Positions 17,763 to 25,872 of a DNA stretch of 64,000 nt are shown in pieces (positions within the stretch are counted from its first letter, which is position 1; the number at the start of each line of letters is the position of its first letter). Source of the DNA: DATFVA01 sp963747755 (GTDB lineage Bacteria; Bacteroidota; Ignavibacteria; Ignavibacteriales; Ignavibacteriaceae); the NCBI GenBank assembly GCA_963747755.1, contig CAVVGK010000011.1, positions 310,001-374,000 on the forward strand. Direction: 5' to 3'. Position numbers and translations under genes: made by a program. A model generated the notes under the pieces. The model searched no databases. It worked only from the letters and a program-made list of their open reading frames with translations, and had not been told where the DNA came from.

Positions 17763-19823
17763 TCAACTCAGAAGTTTTTTAATTTCATCAAATGAAATTA
17801 CGGGCATTTCGCAAGCATAACCTCTGCATATATATACTGCTGGTAACTTATCCTGCTGTACCATCCCTTCCGTAAATGGAGCAATCTCAGATAATTCATT
17901 TCCGCCCGGTTCTTTTAATAAAATTACTTTGTTAGGTATAAAATTTCTGCCAAAATATTCCAGGATTTCCTGTGTGGTCTGATCCTCTTTATTCCCTGCA
18001 ATCACTATTTCAAGAGAATCGCCGCTCCCCATGATCAACGCTGAAATCGAGTTGGCAAATGCTGACGGCATTTTGCTTATCTGTTCGGAAAAGAAACTGA
18101 GTGTTTTGTGTGCTTTTTCTTCCAGATCAGCGTTCCCTGTGATTCTTCCCAGCTTCAGAAGATTCTGTACCGCAGCCGAATTCCCTGACGGAATAGCTCC
18201 ATCATATATTTCTTTATTGCGGGTAATCAATTCCTCACCGTAATCGGGACTAAAATAAAACCCTCCGTTTACATTGTCATAGAAATGCTTAACCATATGA
18301 TCGTTCAATTCTATAGCTGTTTTCAGCAGGTTAATATCAAAAGTTGTTTCATATAACTCAATCAAAGCAGAAACCATAAAAGCATAATCATCAAGGTTTC
18401 CGGTAATACCCGATTTTCCGTTCCGGAACCGATGGAGCAGTCTGCCATCCTCTGTTCGAAGGTTAGTCAATATAAACCTCACAGCTTTAAGCGTTATCTC
18501 ATCATATACACGACTACCGAAAGCACGTGCAGCTTTGGCAAAGGCAGAAATCATCAATGCGTTCCAGTCTGTCAGGATCTTATCATCCTTATACGGATGC
18601 ACTTTTGACTCACGAACATCGAATAGCTTCTTCCTGGCATTATTCATTTTATTCTTAAGAGCAGCTTCTGTCAAACTGTTCTCCTGTGCAGACTCATTCA
18701 GCGGTTTTTTCAGGTGAAGAATATTACCAGGTTCACTATTTTCACTTAATGGATCAGAGAAATTTCCTTCAGGTTTCAGGTTGAATATCTCAGATAATAA
18801 TTTGGAATCCTTTCCCAGGACTTTATCAAATTCGTCTTTTGTCCACAAATAGAACTTACCCTCCTTCCCTTCACTGTCAGCATCCTCAGCCGAATAAAAG
18901 CCGCCTTCCGGAGAAGTCATATCCCTTAAAACATACGCAAGTATTTCCTCTGCAGTTTCCTTGTAGATCTTTTTTCCTGTTAGCTGGTACAATTCAACAT
19001 ATGAGTTAGTAAGCAAAGCCTGATCGTACAGCATCTTCTCAAAGTGAGGTACCAGCCACTGCCGGTCGGTTGAATACCTGTGGAATCCATAACCAACCTG
19101 ATCATATATTCCGCCTCTCCTGATCTCATCCAGTGTTTTCTCAACCATTTTCAGAGCATCTTTATTCTTATAGCTCTTAAAATATCTCAACAGAAAACTC
19201 AGATTATGAGGTGATGGAAATTTAGGTGCCTGCCCGAATCCGCCGTAATCGTTATCGAACCTGTCCCTGAATTCATTAAAGGATTTTTCAATAACATTAT
19301 CGTCAAGGGCTTTAGATTCTTTTTCGGTTTCTAGGCTTAAAGCTTTTACAATTTCTGAAGCTGATTTGTTTATCTCATCACGTCTGGTTGCCCAGATATC
19401 TTTGATGCGTGGTATAAGTTCCTTCATTCCCGGTCTGCCGAACCTTGATTCCTTTGGAAAATATGTCCCTGCAAAAAAAGGTTTCTTATCGGGTGTCATT
19501 ATAATTGTTAGAGGCCATCCCCCGCTGCCTGTAAGCATCTGGCAAACCTGCATATAAATTCCATCAATATCTGGCCTCTCCTCCCTATCCACTTTGATCG
19601 ATACAAAGACATCGTTCATCATCCGGGCTGTTTCTTCATCCTCGAAAGATTCTTTCTCCATAACATGGCACCAGTGGCAGGTTGAATAACCTATAGATAA
19701 AAACACCGGTTTATCCTCTTCAGCAGCTTTATCAAAAGCCTCGCTCACCCACGGAAACCAATCGACTGGATTCCCGGCATGCTGTAGAAGGTAAGGACTA
19801 TTTTCTTTTGAAAGTCTATTCAT
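17763..19823 (-). CDS. DUF255/YyaL-type thioredoxin domain protein
   Basis: Seen in about 686 residues: the family opening NRLSKENSPYLLQHAGNPVD, a thioredoxin-like N-terminal domain with the redox motif STCHWCHVMEKESF (CxxC, about 48-61), DREERPDIDGIYM, GGWPLTIIMTPDKKPFF, then a large alpha/alpha-toroid domain with PHFEKMLYDQALL and DDKILTDWNALM, similar to cellobiose epimerase-like folds. Length matches the YyaL/SPATA20 family. A GTG at 19853 would add ten residues, but the ATG at 19823 has an AAAGGA site and starts exactly where homologues start. Cytoplasmic by lack of a signal peptide; the substrate of the family is not established. The stop sits 4 bp from the convergent lpdA stop. Confidence 0.9.
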   Translation of the reverse strand: MNRLSKENSPYLLQHAGNPVDWFPWVSEAFDKAAEEDKPVFLSIGYSTCHWCHVMEKESFEDEETARMMNDVFVSIKVDREERPDIDGIYMQVCQMLTGSGGWPLTIIMTPDKKPFFAGTYFPKESRFGRPGMKELIPRIKDIWATRRDEINKSASEIVKALSLETEKESKALDDNVIEKSFNEFRDRFDNDYGGFGQAPKFPSPHNLSFLLRYFKSYKNKDALKMVEKTLDEIRRGGIYDQVGYGFHRYSTDRQWLVPHFEKMLYDQALLTNSYVELYQLTGKKIYKETAEEILAYVLRDMTSPEGGFYSAEDADSEGKEGKFYLWTKDEFDKVLGKDSKLLSEIFNLKPEGNFSDPLSENSEPGNILHLKKPLNESAQENSLTEAALKNKMNNARKKLFDVRESKVHPYKDDKILTDWNALMISAFAKAARAFGSRVYDEITLKAVRFILTNLRTEDGRLLHRFRNGKSGITGNLDDYAFMVSALIELYETTFDINLLKTAIELNDHMVKHFYDNVNGGFYFSPDYGEELITRNKEIYDGAIPSGNSAAVQNLLKLGRITGNADLEEKAHKTLSFFSEQISKMPSAFANSISALIMGSGDSLEIVIAGNKEDQTTQEILEYFGRNFIPNKVILLKEPGGNELSEIAPFTEGMVQQDKLPAVYICRGYACEMPVISFDEIKKLLS

Positions 19824-19883
19824 TATTCCTTTTTTCATTAGATTGATATCCACATTTATTTATCCAAAACCTTTGGGGGAAAT

Positions 19884-22028
19884 ATGAATATAAGTACATC
19901 TAAGTTTTGGTTCATCGTCTTGTTAACAATTCCTTTTTTTTCCTTAAAAGCTCAGCCAATTAATTCCAACCTTTACCAATATCTCTCACCGGTACCGGGA
20001 GCAAAAATGGTTATGTCTGCAACTGGCGTATTGATTCGTTACGGAGAATCTTTTTCCTCCCTTTCCTCTCAAAACACTCGGGAGATTAAAGTCGTTGGAG
20101 AAAAAAGCGGCCGTCACCAAGGAAAACTAATACTCCTTGAAGATAATAATTTACTCTCATTTACTCCAGCAGAGCCCTTTCAGTACGGGGAAAAGGTGAC
20201 AGTTGAATTAGCAAATATAAAACTCATTGATGGCAGTTTTTCTCCGCTGTTAAAGTATTCTTTCACCATTATAAAGCAAAAGTCCGAACCGCGCAAAAAC
20301 CTATACTCTGAATTATTATTTCCTGAAGGAAAAATTAAAAATAACAAATTGTTAGTTCCACAGAATACGATGCAGGACAGCCTGCCAGCGGACTTCCCCG
20401 AATATTCAGCTATATGCAATAACCCAACCCCGGGATTTTTATTTTTTGCACCATTCTCCTGGCCGATGACCGGTTCAATCTATATGATAATTTCAGATAA
20501 TTATGGAATACCTGTTTTTTTCAGGCGGATGAGTTCAACCGTTTTTGATTTCCAGAAACAGCCTAATGGAAATCTTACATATTTTGATACAAATACAGGC
20601 GTCTACTATGAAATGAATAGTAAATATGAGGTAATTGATAGTCATAATATGATCGATTATCCCACTGATGTGCATGAATTAAGGATAATCGAAAACGGAC
20701 ATACTCTGATGTTTTCGTATGATCAACAACGGGTAGGGATGGATACAGTGGTATCAGGCGGCAACCCGAATGCGCTTGTAACAGGACTCGTCCTCCAGGA
20801 ACTGGATGCAGATAAGAACCTGGTTTTTCAATGGAGAAGCTGGGATCATTATAAGATTACAGATGCAACAGACGATATAAATTTGACCGATTCCCTGATC
20901 GATTATGTACATGGAAATGCAATTGAACTGGATTATGATGGAAACATATTACTATCATGCCGGCATATGGATGAAATTACCAAAATAAACAGGACAACAG
21001 GTGACATTATTTGGAGATGGGGGGGTATACACTGTAAAAATAATCAGTTCACATTCCTGAATGATTCTCTGGGTTTTTCTCATCAGCACTGCATAAGAAG
21101 ACTATCTAACGGAAATTATACAATATTTGATAACGGTAATCTGCATAGCCCACAATTTTCAAGATCGGTTGAATACCAAATGGACGAGGCTAATAAGATG
21201 GTTACCCTGGTTTGGGAATACCGCAATACTCCCTCGACACACTCAGATGCGATGGGAAGTGTGGAAAGATTAAGCAATCATAATACAATTATCGGCTGGG
21301 GATCAAATAGTGCTCCCCCTGGAATTTCTGAAGTTGGCCCTGATGGTACACAAAAACTAGCTTTTGAATTTGGAGAAAATACTTATTGTTATCGGGGTTT
21401 CAAATATGATTGGTCAACCGATTTGTTCATCAGCGATAATAATTTCCTGAAATTCGGAATAGTTCCCGTGGGAAGCCAGCAAACTATTACCTTTAACATT
21501 ACAAATAATTATGATGAACCTGTAGAGATAAATTCTGTTTATAACCGACAATCAGCTTTTAATCTGCAGGATCAACTCCCTATTGAAATACTTCCTCAAA
21601 ACAGTGCTGCTCTAACCGTAAAATTCAATCCCCAATCTGAGGGTGCTTTTGATGATGAACTACACCTTCGTTGGGAAACTGAAGGACAGAGGATTGCGAA
21701 AGTAATTTATATGCAGGGATTTACCGACTCCATATATGTCTCTGTTCAGGATGAGTCCACTGCAGAAAGTTTTTCCTTAAGCCAGAACTACCCAAATCCT
21801 TTTAATCCGGTATCAAAAATTAGTTACCGGATTCCAAAAACCTCCGCGGTTAAACTCCAGGTTTTTGATATCCTTGGGAATTTAATCACTACCCTGGTAA
21901 ATGAAGAACAGTCCGTGGGCAGCTATGAGGTTGAATTCAATGGATCACAGCTGGCAAGCGGAATTTATTTCTACCGTTTCAGTGCGGGTGAATTTTCATC
22001 GGTCAGGAAAATGCTGCTTCTGAAGTAA
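19884..22028 (+). CDS. Secreted arylsulfotransferase-like protein with T9SS sorting domain
   Basis: Seen in 714 residues: signal peptide (to about residue 24, ending KAQ), an Ig-like N-terminal domain, an arylsulfotransferase-type beta-propeller (about 180-500) with YPTDVHELRIIENGHTL, YVHGNAIELDYDGNILLSCR, IIWRWGG and GFSHQHCIRRLSNGNYTIFD, a SPD-2/Hydin-like anchor domain (about 505-600) and a C-terminal T9SS type A sorting domain (QNYPNPFNP, about 639-647, to KMLLLK). Known: ASST enzymes transfer sulfate between phenolic compounds using a histidine in the propeller; His in VHGN or SHQHC are candidates here. Transport by T9SS to the surface or medium follows from the tail. True substrate unknown; PQQ-like non-enzymatic propellers are the alternative. 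Confidence 0.83.
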   Translation: MNISTSKFWFIVLLTIPFFSLKAQPINSNLYQYLSPVPGAKMVMSATGVLIRYGESFSSLSSQNTREIKVVGEKSGRHQGKLILLEDNNLLSFTPAEPFQYGEKVTVELANIKLIDGSFSPLLKYSFTIIKQKSEPRKNLYSELLFPEGKIKNNKLLVPQNTMQDSLPADFPEYSAICNNPTPGFLFFAPFSWPMTGSIYMIISDNYGIPVFFRRMSSTVFDFQKQPNGNLTYFDTNTGVYYEMNSKYEVIDSHNMIDYPTDVHELRIIENGHTLMFSYDQQRVGMDTVVSGGNPNALVTGLVLQELDADKNLVFQWRSWDHYKITDATDDINLTDSLIDYVHGNAIELDYDGNILLSCRHMDEITKINRTTGDIIWRWGGIHCKNNQFTFLNDSLGFSHQHCIRRLSNGNYTIFDNGNLHSPQFSRSVEYQMDEANKMVTLVWEYRNTPSTHSDAMGSVERLSNHNTIIGWGSNSAPPGISEVGPDGTQKLAFEFGENTYCYRGFKYDWSTDLFISDNNFLKFGIVPVGSQQTITFNITNNYDEPVEINSVYNRQSAFNLQDQLPIEILPQNSAALTVKFNPQSEGAFDDELHLRWETEGQRIAKVIYMQGFTDSIYVSVQDESTAESFSLSQNYPNPFNPVSKISYRIPKTSAVKLQVFDILGNLITTLVNEEQSVGSYEVEFNGSQLASGIYFYRFSAGEFSSVRKMLLLK

Positions 22029-22045
22029 TCCTACTCTTTTCCAGG

Positions 22046-22077
22046 TTGAGGCAGTTTAACGGCTGCCTCAATTTCTT
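22046..22077 (+). terminator. Rho-independent terminator after the arylsulfotransferase gene
   Basis: Perfect 9-bp stem TTGAGGCAG / CTGCCTCAA with an 8-base loop and a T-rich tail (TTTCTT), 18 bp after the stop codon. Confidence 0.7.
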
Positions 22078-22196
22078 CAAACAACAAAAGTCGTTTTGTT
22101 ATCCATTTTCAGCCCAAAAGCGAACCGGCTGCCTTTATTAGTTGTTAAGGATATACATTTTTAATAATTTTCTCAAACATTTTTTAATATTTCCTT

Positions 22197-22928
22197 ATGA
22201 ACAATAAAGACAACTTTTTATTACCTGCAGTTATAGGTTCTGCAGCTCTTATCATCTGTGCCATTATACTCGCGGTAACCTGGAAATCTAATTATACTTC
22301 TAACCAGACAATAAATGTTACTGGTTCAGCAAAGAAAGATATTGTATCAGATCTCGGTGTTCTGAGAGGAACGGTGACTGCGCAGGCAGCAACTGCGGAA
22401 GGAGCATACAGGGAGCTCTTAAAAATGAAGCCTGTCCTTGTTTCATATCTTTCTTCTAAAGGTTTTCCTGAAAGCGAAGTAGAGTTTTATACTGTAAATA
22501 GTTATCCTGTTTATGAAATAGGTGCCAATGGTTACCAGACGGGCGTTGTGCGGGCTTATAATTACAGCCAGAGGATTGAAATCCAATCATCGGATGTAAA
22601 TAAGATTAAAGAAATATCTCTTGATATTCCGTCTGTGGTTGAAAAAGGCGTGAATTTTAATGTGGAACAGCCGGAATATCACTACACTAAACTGGCTGGG
22701 CTTAAGATTGATATCCAGGCCGATGCGGCAAAAGATGCAATGGTGCGCGCTGATAAAATCGCTAAGGCAACAGGCCGTTCACTAGGACCCATGCGAGATG
22801 CGCGAATGGGTGTTATACAAATAACTCCTAAGTTGTCCAACCAGGTATCTGATTACGGTATAAATGATTTAAGCTCTATTGAAAAGGAAATAACCGCGGT
22901 TGTTAATGCATCTTTTGAAATAGAATAA
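22197..22928 (+). CDS. SIMPL domain (DUF541) protein
   Basis: Seen in 243 residues: one N-terminal membrane helix (about 9-28), then the SIMPL domain opening INVTGSAKKDIVSDLGVLRG, with AEGAYRELLKMKPVLVSYLS, YNYSQRIEIQSSDVNKIKEI and the closing AKDAMVRADKIAKATGRSLG region. Known: SIMPL proteins are periplasmic or membrane-anchored oligomers (BP26, YggE-like) with poorly defined stress-related roles. Length and order fit the DUF541 family. It lies 26 bp before the cytochrome c gene on the same strand, so the two may be co-transcribed. Confidence 0.88.
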   Translation: MNNKDNFLLPAVIGSAALIICAIILAVTWKSNYTSNQTINVTGSAKKDIVSDLGVLRGTVTAQAATAEGAYRELLKMKPVLVSYLSSKGFPESEVEFYTVNSYPVYEIGANGYQTGVVRAYNYSQRIEIQSSDVNKIKEISLDIPSVVEKGVNFNVEQPEYHYTKLAGLKIDIQADAAKDAMVRADKIAKATGRSLGPMRDARMGVIQITPKLSNQVSDYGINDLSSIEKEITAVVNASFEIE

Positions 22929-22954
22929 TTTTTCGAAAAAAACTAAACTGAATA

Positions 22955-23380
22955 ATGACAAAACCTCAGATATGGGTAGCAGCTTTCCTGGTTCTTTTTA
23001 TGCTTTTATTTCTTCTGCAGAAAGTAACCAATGAACCCGGAAGGAAGACTACAGGACCTGCAAATAGTCCCGTTTCACAACAGAATATGGCTTCAAACGA
23101 AGACCTTAGTCCTGTGGGACTCATAGACAAACTTGGCTGCAGAAATTGCCATGGGCAGGATCTCGCAGGGACAAAAATGGCGCCCTCATTGCAGAACCTT
23201 AGTCAGCATTGGAGTAAGGACCAGTTAACTAATTACCTGAGGAACCCTTCTTCTTATATGGATGACGATAGATTTAAGGAATATCAGCAGAAATATCCCG
23301 GCATGGTTATGCCTTCATTCGGGAATATAAACGTGCAGGAACTGGGGAAGATTTCCGAATTTCTTCTGAACCAAAAATAG
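22955..23380 (+). CDS. Membrane-anchored monoheme cytochrome c
   Basis: Seen in 141 residues: an N-terminal helix (about 7-23) without a clear signal cleavage site, a flexible Ser/Pro/Asn linker, the heme motif CRNCH (about 62-66) within LIDKLGCRNCHGQDLAGT, and MVMPSFGNINVQELGKISEF near the end, whose methionine is the likely sixth heme ligand. This is a class I cytochrome c domain of ordinary size tethered on the periplasmic side. Partner oxidase or reductase is not in the window. Follows the SIMPL gene after 26 bp. Confidence 0.88.
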   Translation: MTKPQIWVAAFLVLFMLLFLLQKVTNEPGRKTTGPANSPVSQQNMASNEDLSPVGLIDKLGCRNCHGQDLAGTKMAPSLQNLSQHWSKDQLTNYLRNPSSYMDDDRFKEYQQKYPGMVMPSFGNINVQELGKISEFLLNQK

Positions 23381-23420
23381 CCTGCTTTAATTAATTCTTT
23401 AGAGGGGAAAATTTGTTCAT

Positions 23421-23511
23421 GCCATTTCGACCGAATTAGTCATTTCGACCGGAGGGAGAAATCTTCCGAGTCGAAAACTTTCCTCCGGTCAGCAAAATCA
23501 AAATGACAATA
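23421..23511. repeat. REP-like element of the CATTTCGACCGGAGGG type
   Basis: Seen: CATTTCGACC occurs twice (23423-23432 and 23441-23450); the second copy continues as GGAGGGAGAAATC. An inverted partner TCCTCCGGTC...AAAATGAC lies at 23481-23507, so GTCATTTcgaCCGGAGG can fold back on CCTCCGGTC...AAATGAC. Similar ATTTCGACC(G/A)xAGGGAGAAATC repeats are common between genes of Bacteroidota as I recall. It fills the convergent gap after the cytochrome c gene and may also end transcription from both sides. Confidence 0.65.
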
Positions 23512-23541
23512 ACTTATTTTTAATGTCCTTAAAAGATGTTA

Positions 23542-24588
23542 TCAGGCAATAGTTACTTCTTTACTGAGATAAACGTCCTGGATAGTATTAAGAAGTTTTA
23601 TACCGTCTTTCATTGGACGCTGGAACGCTTTTCTTCCTGAGATAAGGCCCATTCCGCCAGCTCTCTTATTTATAACCGCGGTTTTTGCAGCTTCAGCAAA
23701 GTCATTTTCACCTGAAGCTCCGCCGCTGTTAATTAATCCGGCTCTTCCCATATAATTATTTATAACCTGGTAGCGGGTAAGGTCAATAGGGTTATCTGTT
23801 GTAAGGTCTTCGTAAACTTTCTTGCTGGTTTTCCCGAATTTTATGGCATTAAAACCTCCGTTGTTCTCCGGAAGTTTTTGTTTAATAATATCGGCCTCTA
23901 TTGTTACGCCAAGATGGTTTGCCTGACCGGTAAGATCAGCAGCAACATGATAATCTTTATCCTTTTTGAAATCATTGTTGCGAAGATAACACCACAGAAT
24001 GGTAGCGAGTCCCAGCTCATGCGCATACTGAAATGCTTCACTTACTTCTACGATCTGCCTGTCGCTTTCCTCAGAGCCGAAATATATTGTAGCGCCTATT
24101 GCTGTGGCACCCATATCATAAGCCTGCTCCACTCCTGCAAACATTATCTGATCATAGTGATTAGGATATGTCATAAGTTCATTATGATTTACCTTCATAA
24201 TAAAAGGTATTTTGTGTGCATATTTCCTTGAACACATACCAAGTACACCAAGGGTTGAAGCGACTGCGTTGCAGCCTCCTTCAACAGCAAGCTTTACAAT
24301 ATTCAGGGGATCAAAATATTCGGGATTGGGAGCGAATGAAGCCCCTGCACTATGCTCAATTCCCTGGTCTACAGGAAGAATCGAAAGGTAACCGCTGCCT
24401 GCAAGTCTTCCACTGCTGAATATCCACTGAAGGTTCTTCAATACGTTAATATTTCTGTCAGTCTGGGCAAATACCCTGTCAACAAAATCAGGTCCCGGCA
24501 GGTTTAACTGCTCTTTGGGGAATTTAGCTTTGTAACTCAAAAGCGATTCTGCATCGCTGCCGAGTAATTCTTTTATTTTATCTGCCAT
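23542..24588 (-). CDS. fbaB: Class I fructose-bisphosphate aldolase (FbaB/DhnA type)
   Basis: Schiff-base aldolase splitting fructose 1,6-bisphosphate in glycolysis or joining trioses in gluconeogenesis. Seen in 348 residues: a TIM barrel with SILPVDQGIEHSAGASFAPN (about 67-86), FIMKVNHNELM, TIYFGSEESDRQI, ILWCYLRNNDF, FNAIKFGKTSKKVYED (Schiff-base lysine region) and phosphate loops INSGGASGEND and GLISGRKAFQRPM. Length and motifs fit the archaeal-type class I family, unrelated to zinc class II enzymes. A GAGGAGAATATT ribosome site precedes the ATG. Monocistronic by context; YpdA starts the next unit upstream on the same strand. Confidence 0.93.
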   Translation of the reverse strand: MADKIKELLGSDAESLLSYKAKFPKEQLNLPGPDFVDRVFAQTDRNINVLKNLQWIFSSGRLAGSGYLSILPVDQGIEHSAGASFAPNPEYFDPLNIVKLAVEGGCNAVASTLGVLGMCSRKYAHKIPFIMKVNHNELMTYPNHYDQIMFAGVEQAYDMGATAIGATIYFGSEESDRQIVEVSEAFQYAHELGLATILWCYLRNNDFKKDKDYHVAADLTGQANHLGVTIEADIIKQKLPENNGGFNAIKFGKTSKKVYEDLTTDNPIDLTRYQVINNYMGRAGLINSGGASGENDFAEAAKTAVINKRAGGMGLISGRKAFQRPMKDGIKLLNTIQDVYLSKEVTIA

Positions 24589-24666
24589 AATATTCTCCTC
24601 TTTCTTTAACTATTCATATATTTTATAAGATAATGTTATTTACTCTTCTCATCAAACTTCTTGAAA

Positions 24667-25656
24667 CTATTTTGCCCTTTCAGCAGTGATTTGTGATCTT
24701 TTACGATCTATTGAATTAAAAACCGCATCTGCATGAGAACGGGAATTTTCAATAAAGAAACGGCTGGTATCCATACCGCCGCAAACAACACCTGCAAGAT
24801 AAATCCTTTCTTTGTTAGTTTCATAGGTTACTTCGTTATAAACAGGGCATTGTTGATCTGAAATTTCAATTCCGGCTTTCCTGAGGAAATTAAAGTCGGG
24901 ATGGTATCCTGTCATTGCGAACACGAAATCATTTTTAATTGTCAGGGTTCCATCCGGAGTTTCAATATCAGCTTCATCCTCCCTTATTTCTATCACCTTC
25001 GAATTAAAATATGCTTTAATTGAACCTTCATTTATTCTGTTTTCAATATCAGGCCTTACCCAGTACTTCACGCCTTCTTTCAGTGAATCCTCCCGTATTA
25101 CCATTGTTACCTCTGAACCCCTGCGGTAAGTTTCCAAGGCGGCATCTACCGCAGAATTGCCTCCTCCGATGATAATCAACTTCAGGTAAACATATGGATG
25201 AGCCTCGTCGAAGTAGTGCTTTACCTTGGGAAGGTCTTCACCGGAAATATTAAGCAGGTTCGGCTTGTCATAAAATCCTGTGGATACTATGATGTTCCTG
25301 GATGTATACTCGGCTTTATTAGTAACGATCTTATATAACCCGTTGTTCTCCTTAATTTCAATAACTCGCTCATAGGTTTTTACATTTAATTCCCAGCTGG
25401 TGACTACCCTCCTGAAATACTCGAGAGCTTCACGCCTCGTGGGTTTATCTCCGTGTGATACAAAGGGAACTCCTCCTATTTCCAGTCTTTCTGAAGTCGA
25501 AAAGAATACCATATTCGTAGGATAATGGAAAAGAGAATTAACCAGGCAGCCTTTTTCAATGATTAAGTGACTGTATTTCCTTTTAACAGCTTCAATACCG
25601 CAGGTTATCCCTATTGGTCCTGCCCCTATAATAATAACATCATAATCTGGATTCAT
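24667..25656 (-). CDS. ypdA: YpdA family bacillithiol disulfide reductase
   Basis: NADPH- and FAD-dependent flavoprotein thought to reduce bacillithiol disulfide. Seen in 329 residues: FAD motif VIIIGAGPIGITCGIEA (about 7-23), the YpdA-typical LVNSLFHYPTNMVFFSTSE, a second nucleotide motif IIIGGGNSAVDAALE (about 164-178) and a closing YLAGVVCGG FAD-binding region. It lacks the CxxC disulfide of thioredoxin reductases, as YpdA proteins do; a conserved single cysteine is the expected catalytic residue, probably in the NNxVCGG or KGCLV stretch. Known: methylated bacillithiol occurs in green sulfur bacteria, so a related low-molecular-weight thiol here is plausible. Confidence 0.85.
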   Translation of the reverse strand: MNPDYDVIIIGAGPIGITCGIEAVKRKYSHLIIEKGCLVNSLFHYPTNMVFFSTSERLEIGGVPFVSHGDKPTRREALEYFRRVVTSWELNVKTYERVIEIKENNGLYKIVTNKAEYTSRNIIVSTGFYDKPNLLNISGEDLPKVKHYFDEAHPYVYLKLIIIGGGNSAVDAALETYRRGSEVTMVIREDSLKEGVKYWVRPDIENRINEGSIKAYFNSKVIEIREDEADIETPDGTLTIKNDFVFAMTGYHPDFNFLRKAGIEISDQQCPVYNEVTYETNKERIYLAGVVCGGMDTSRFFIENSRSHADAVFNSIDRKRSQITAERAK

Positions 25657-25872
25657 ATCTTTCTAATATTTAATTAATAAATCTTTTAAATTTAACGATT
25701 TAGGCCAATATATTTATTGTGTACAGCATACAAATTCCTAAATATTGAAATAAGCACGACATTTTTGGCTACTTATACTATTCACCGTTCATCCCATTTG
25801 ATTTTCCATCCATCACATAATTTATTTAATTTACACTGTAAACTTTTTCATATTATTTAGGGAGCTTTTTTT

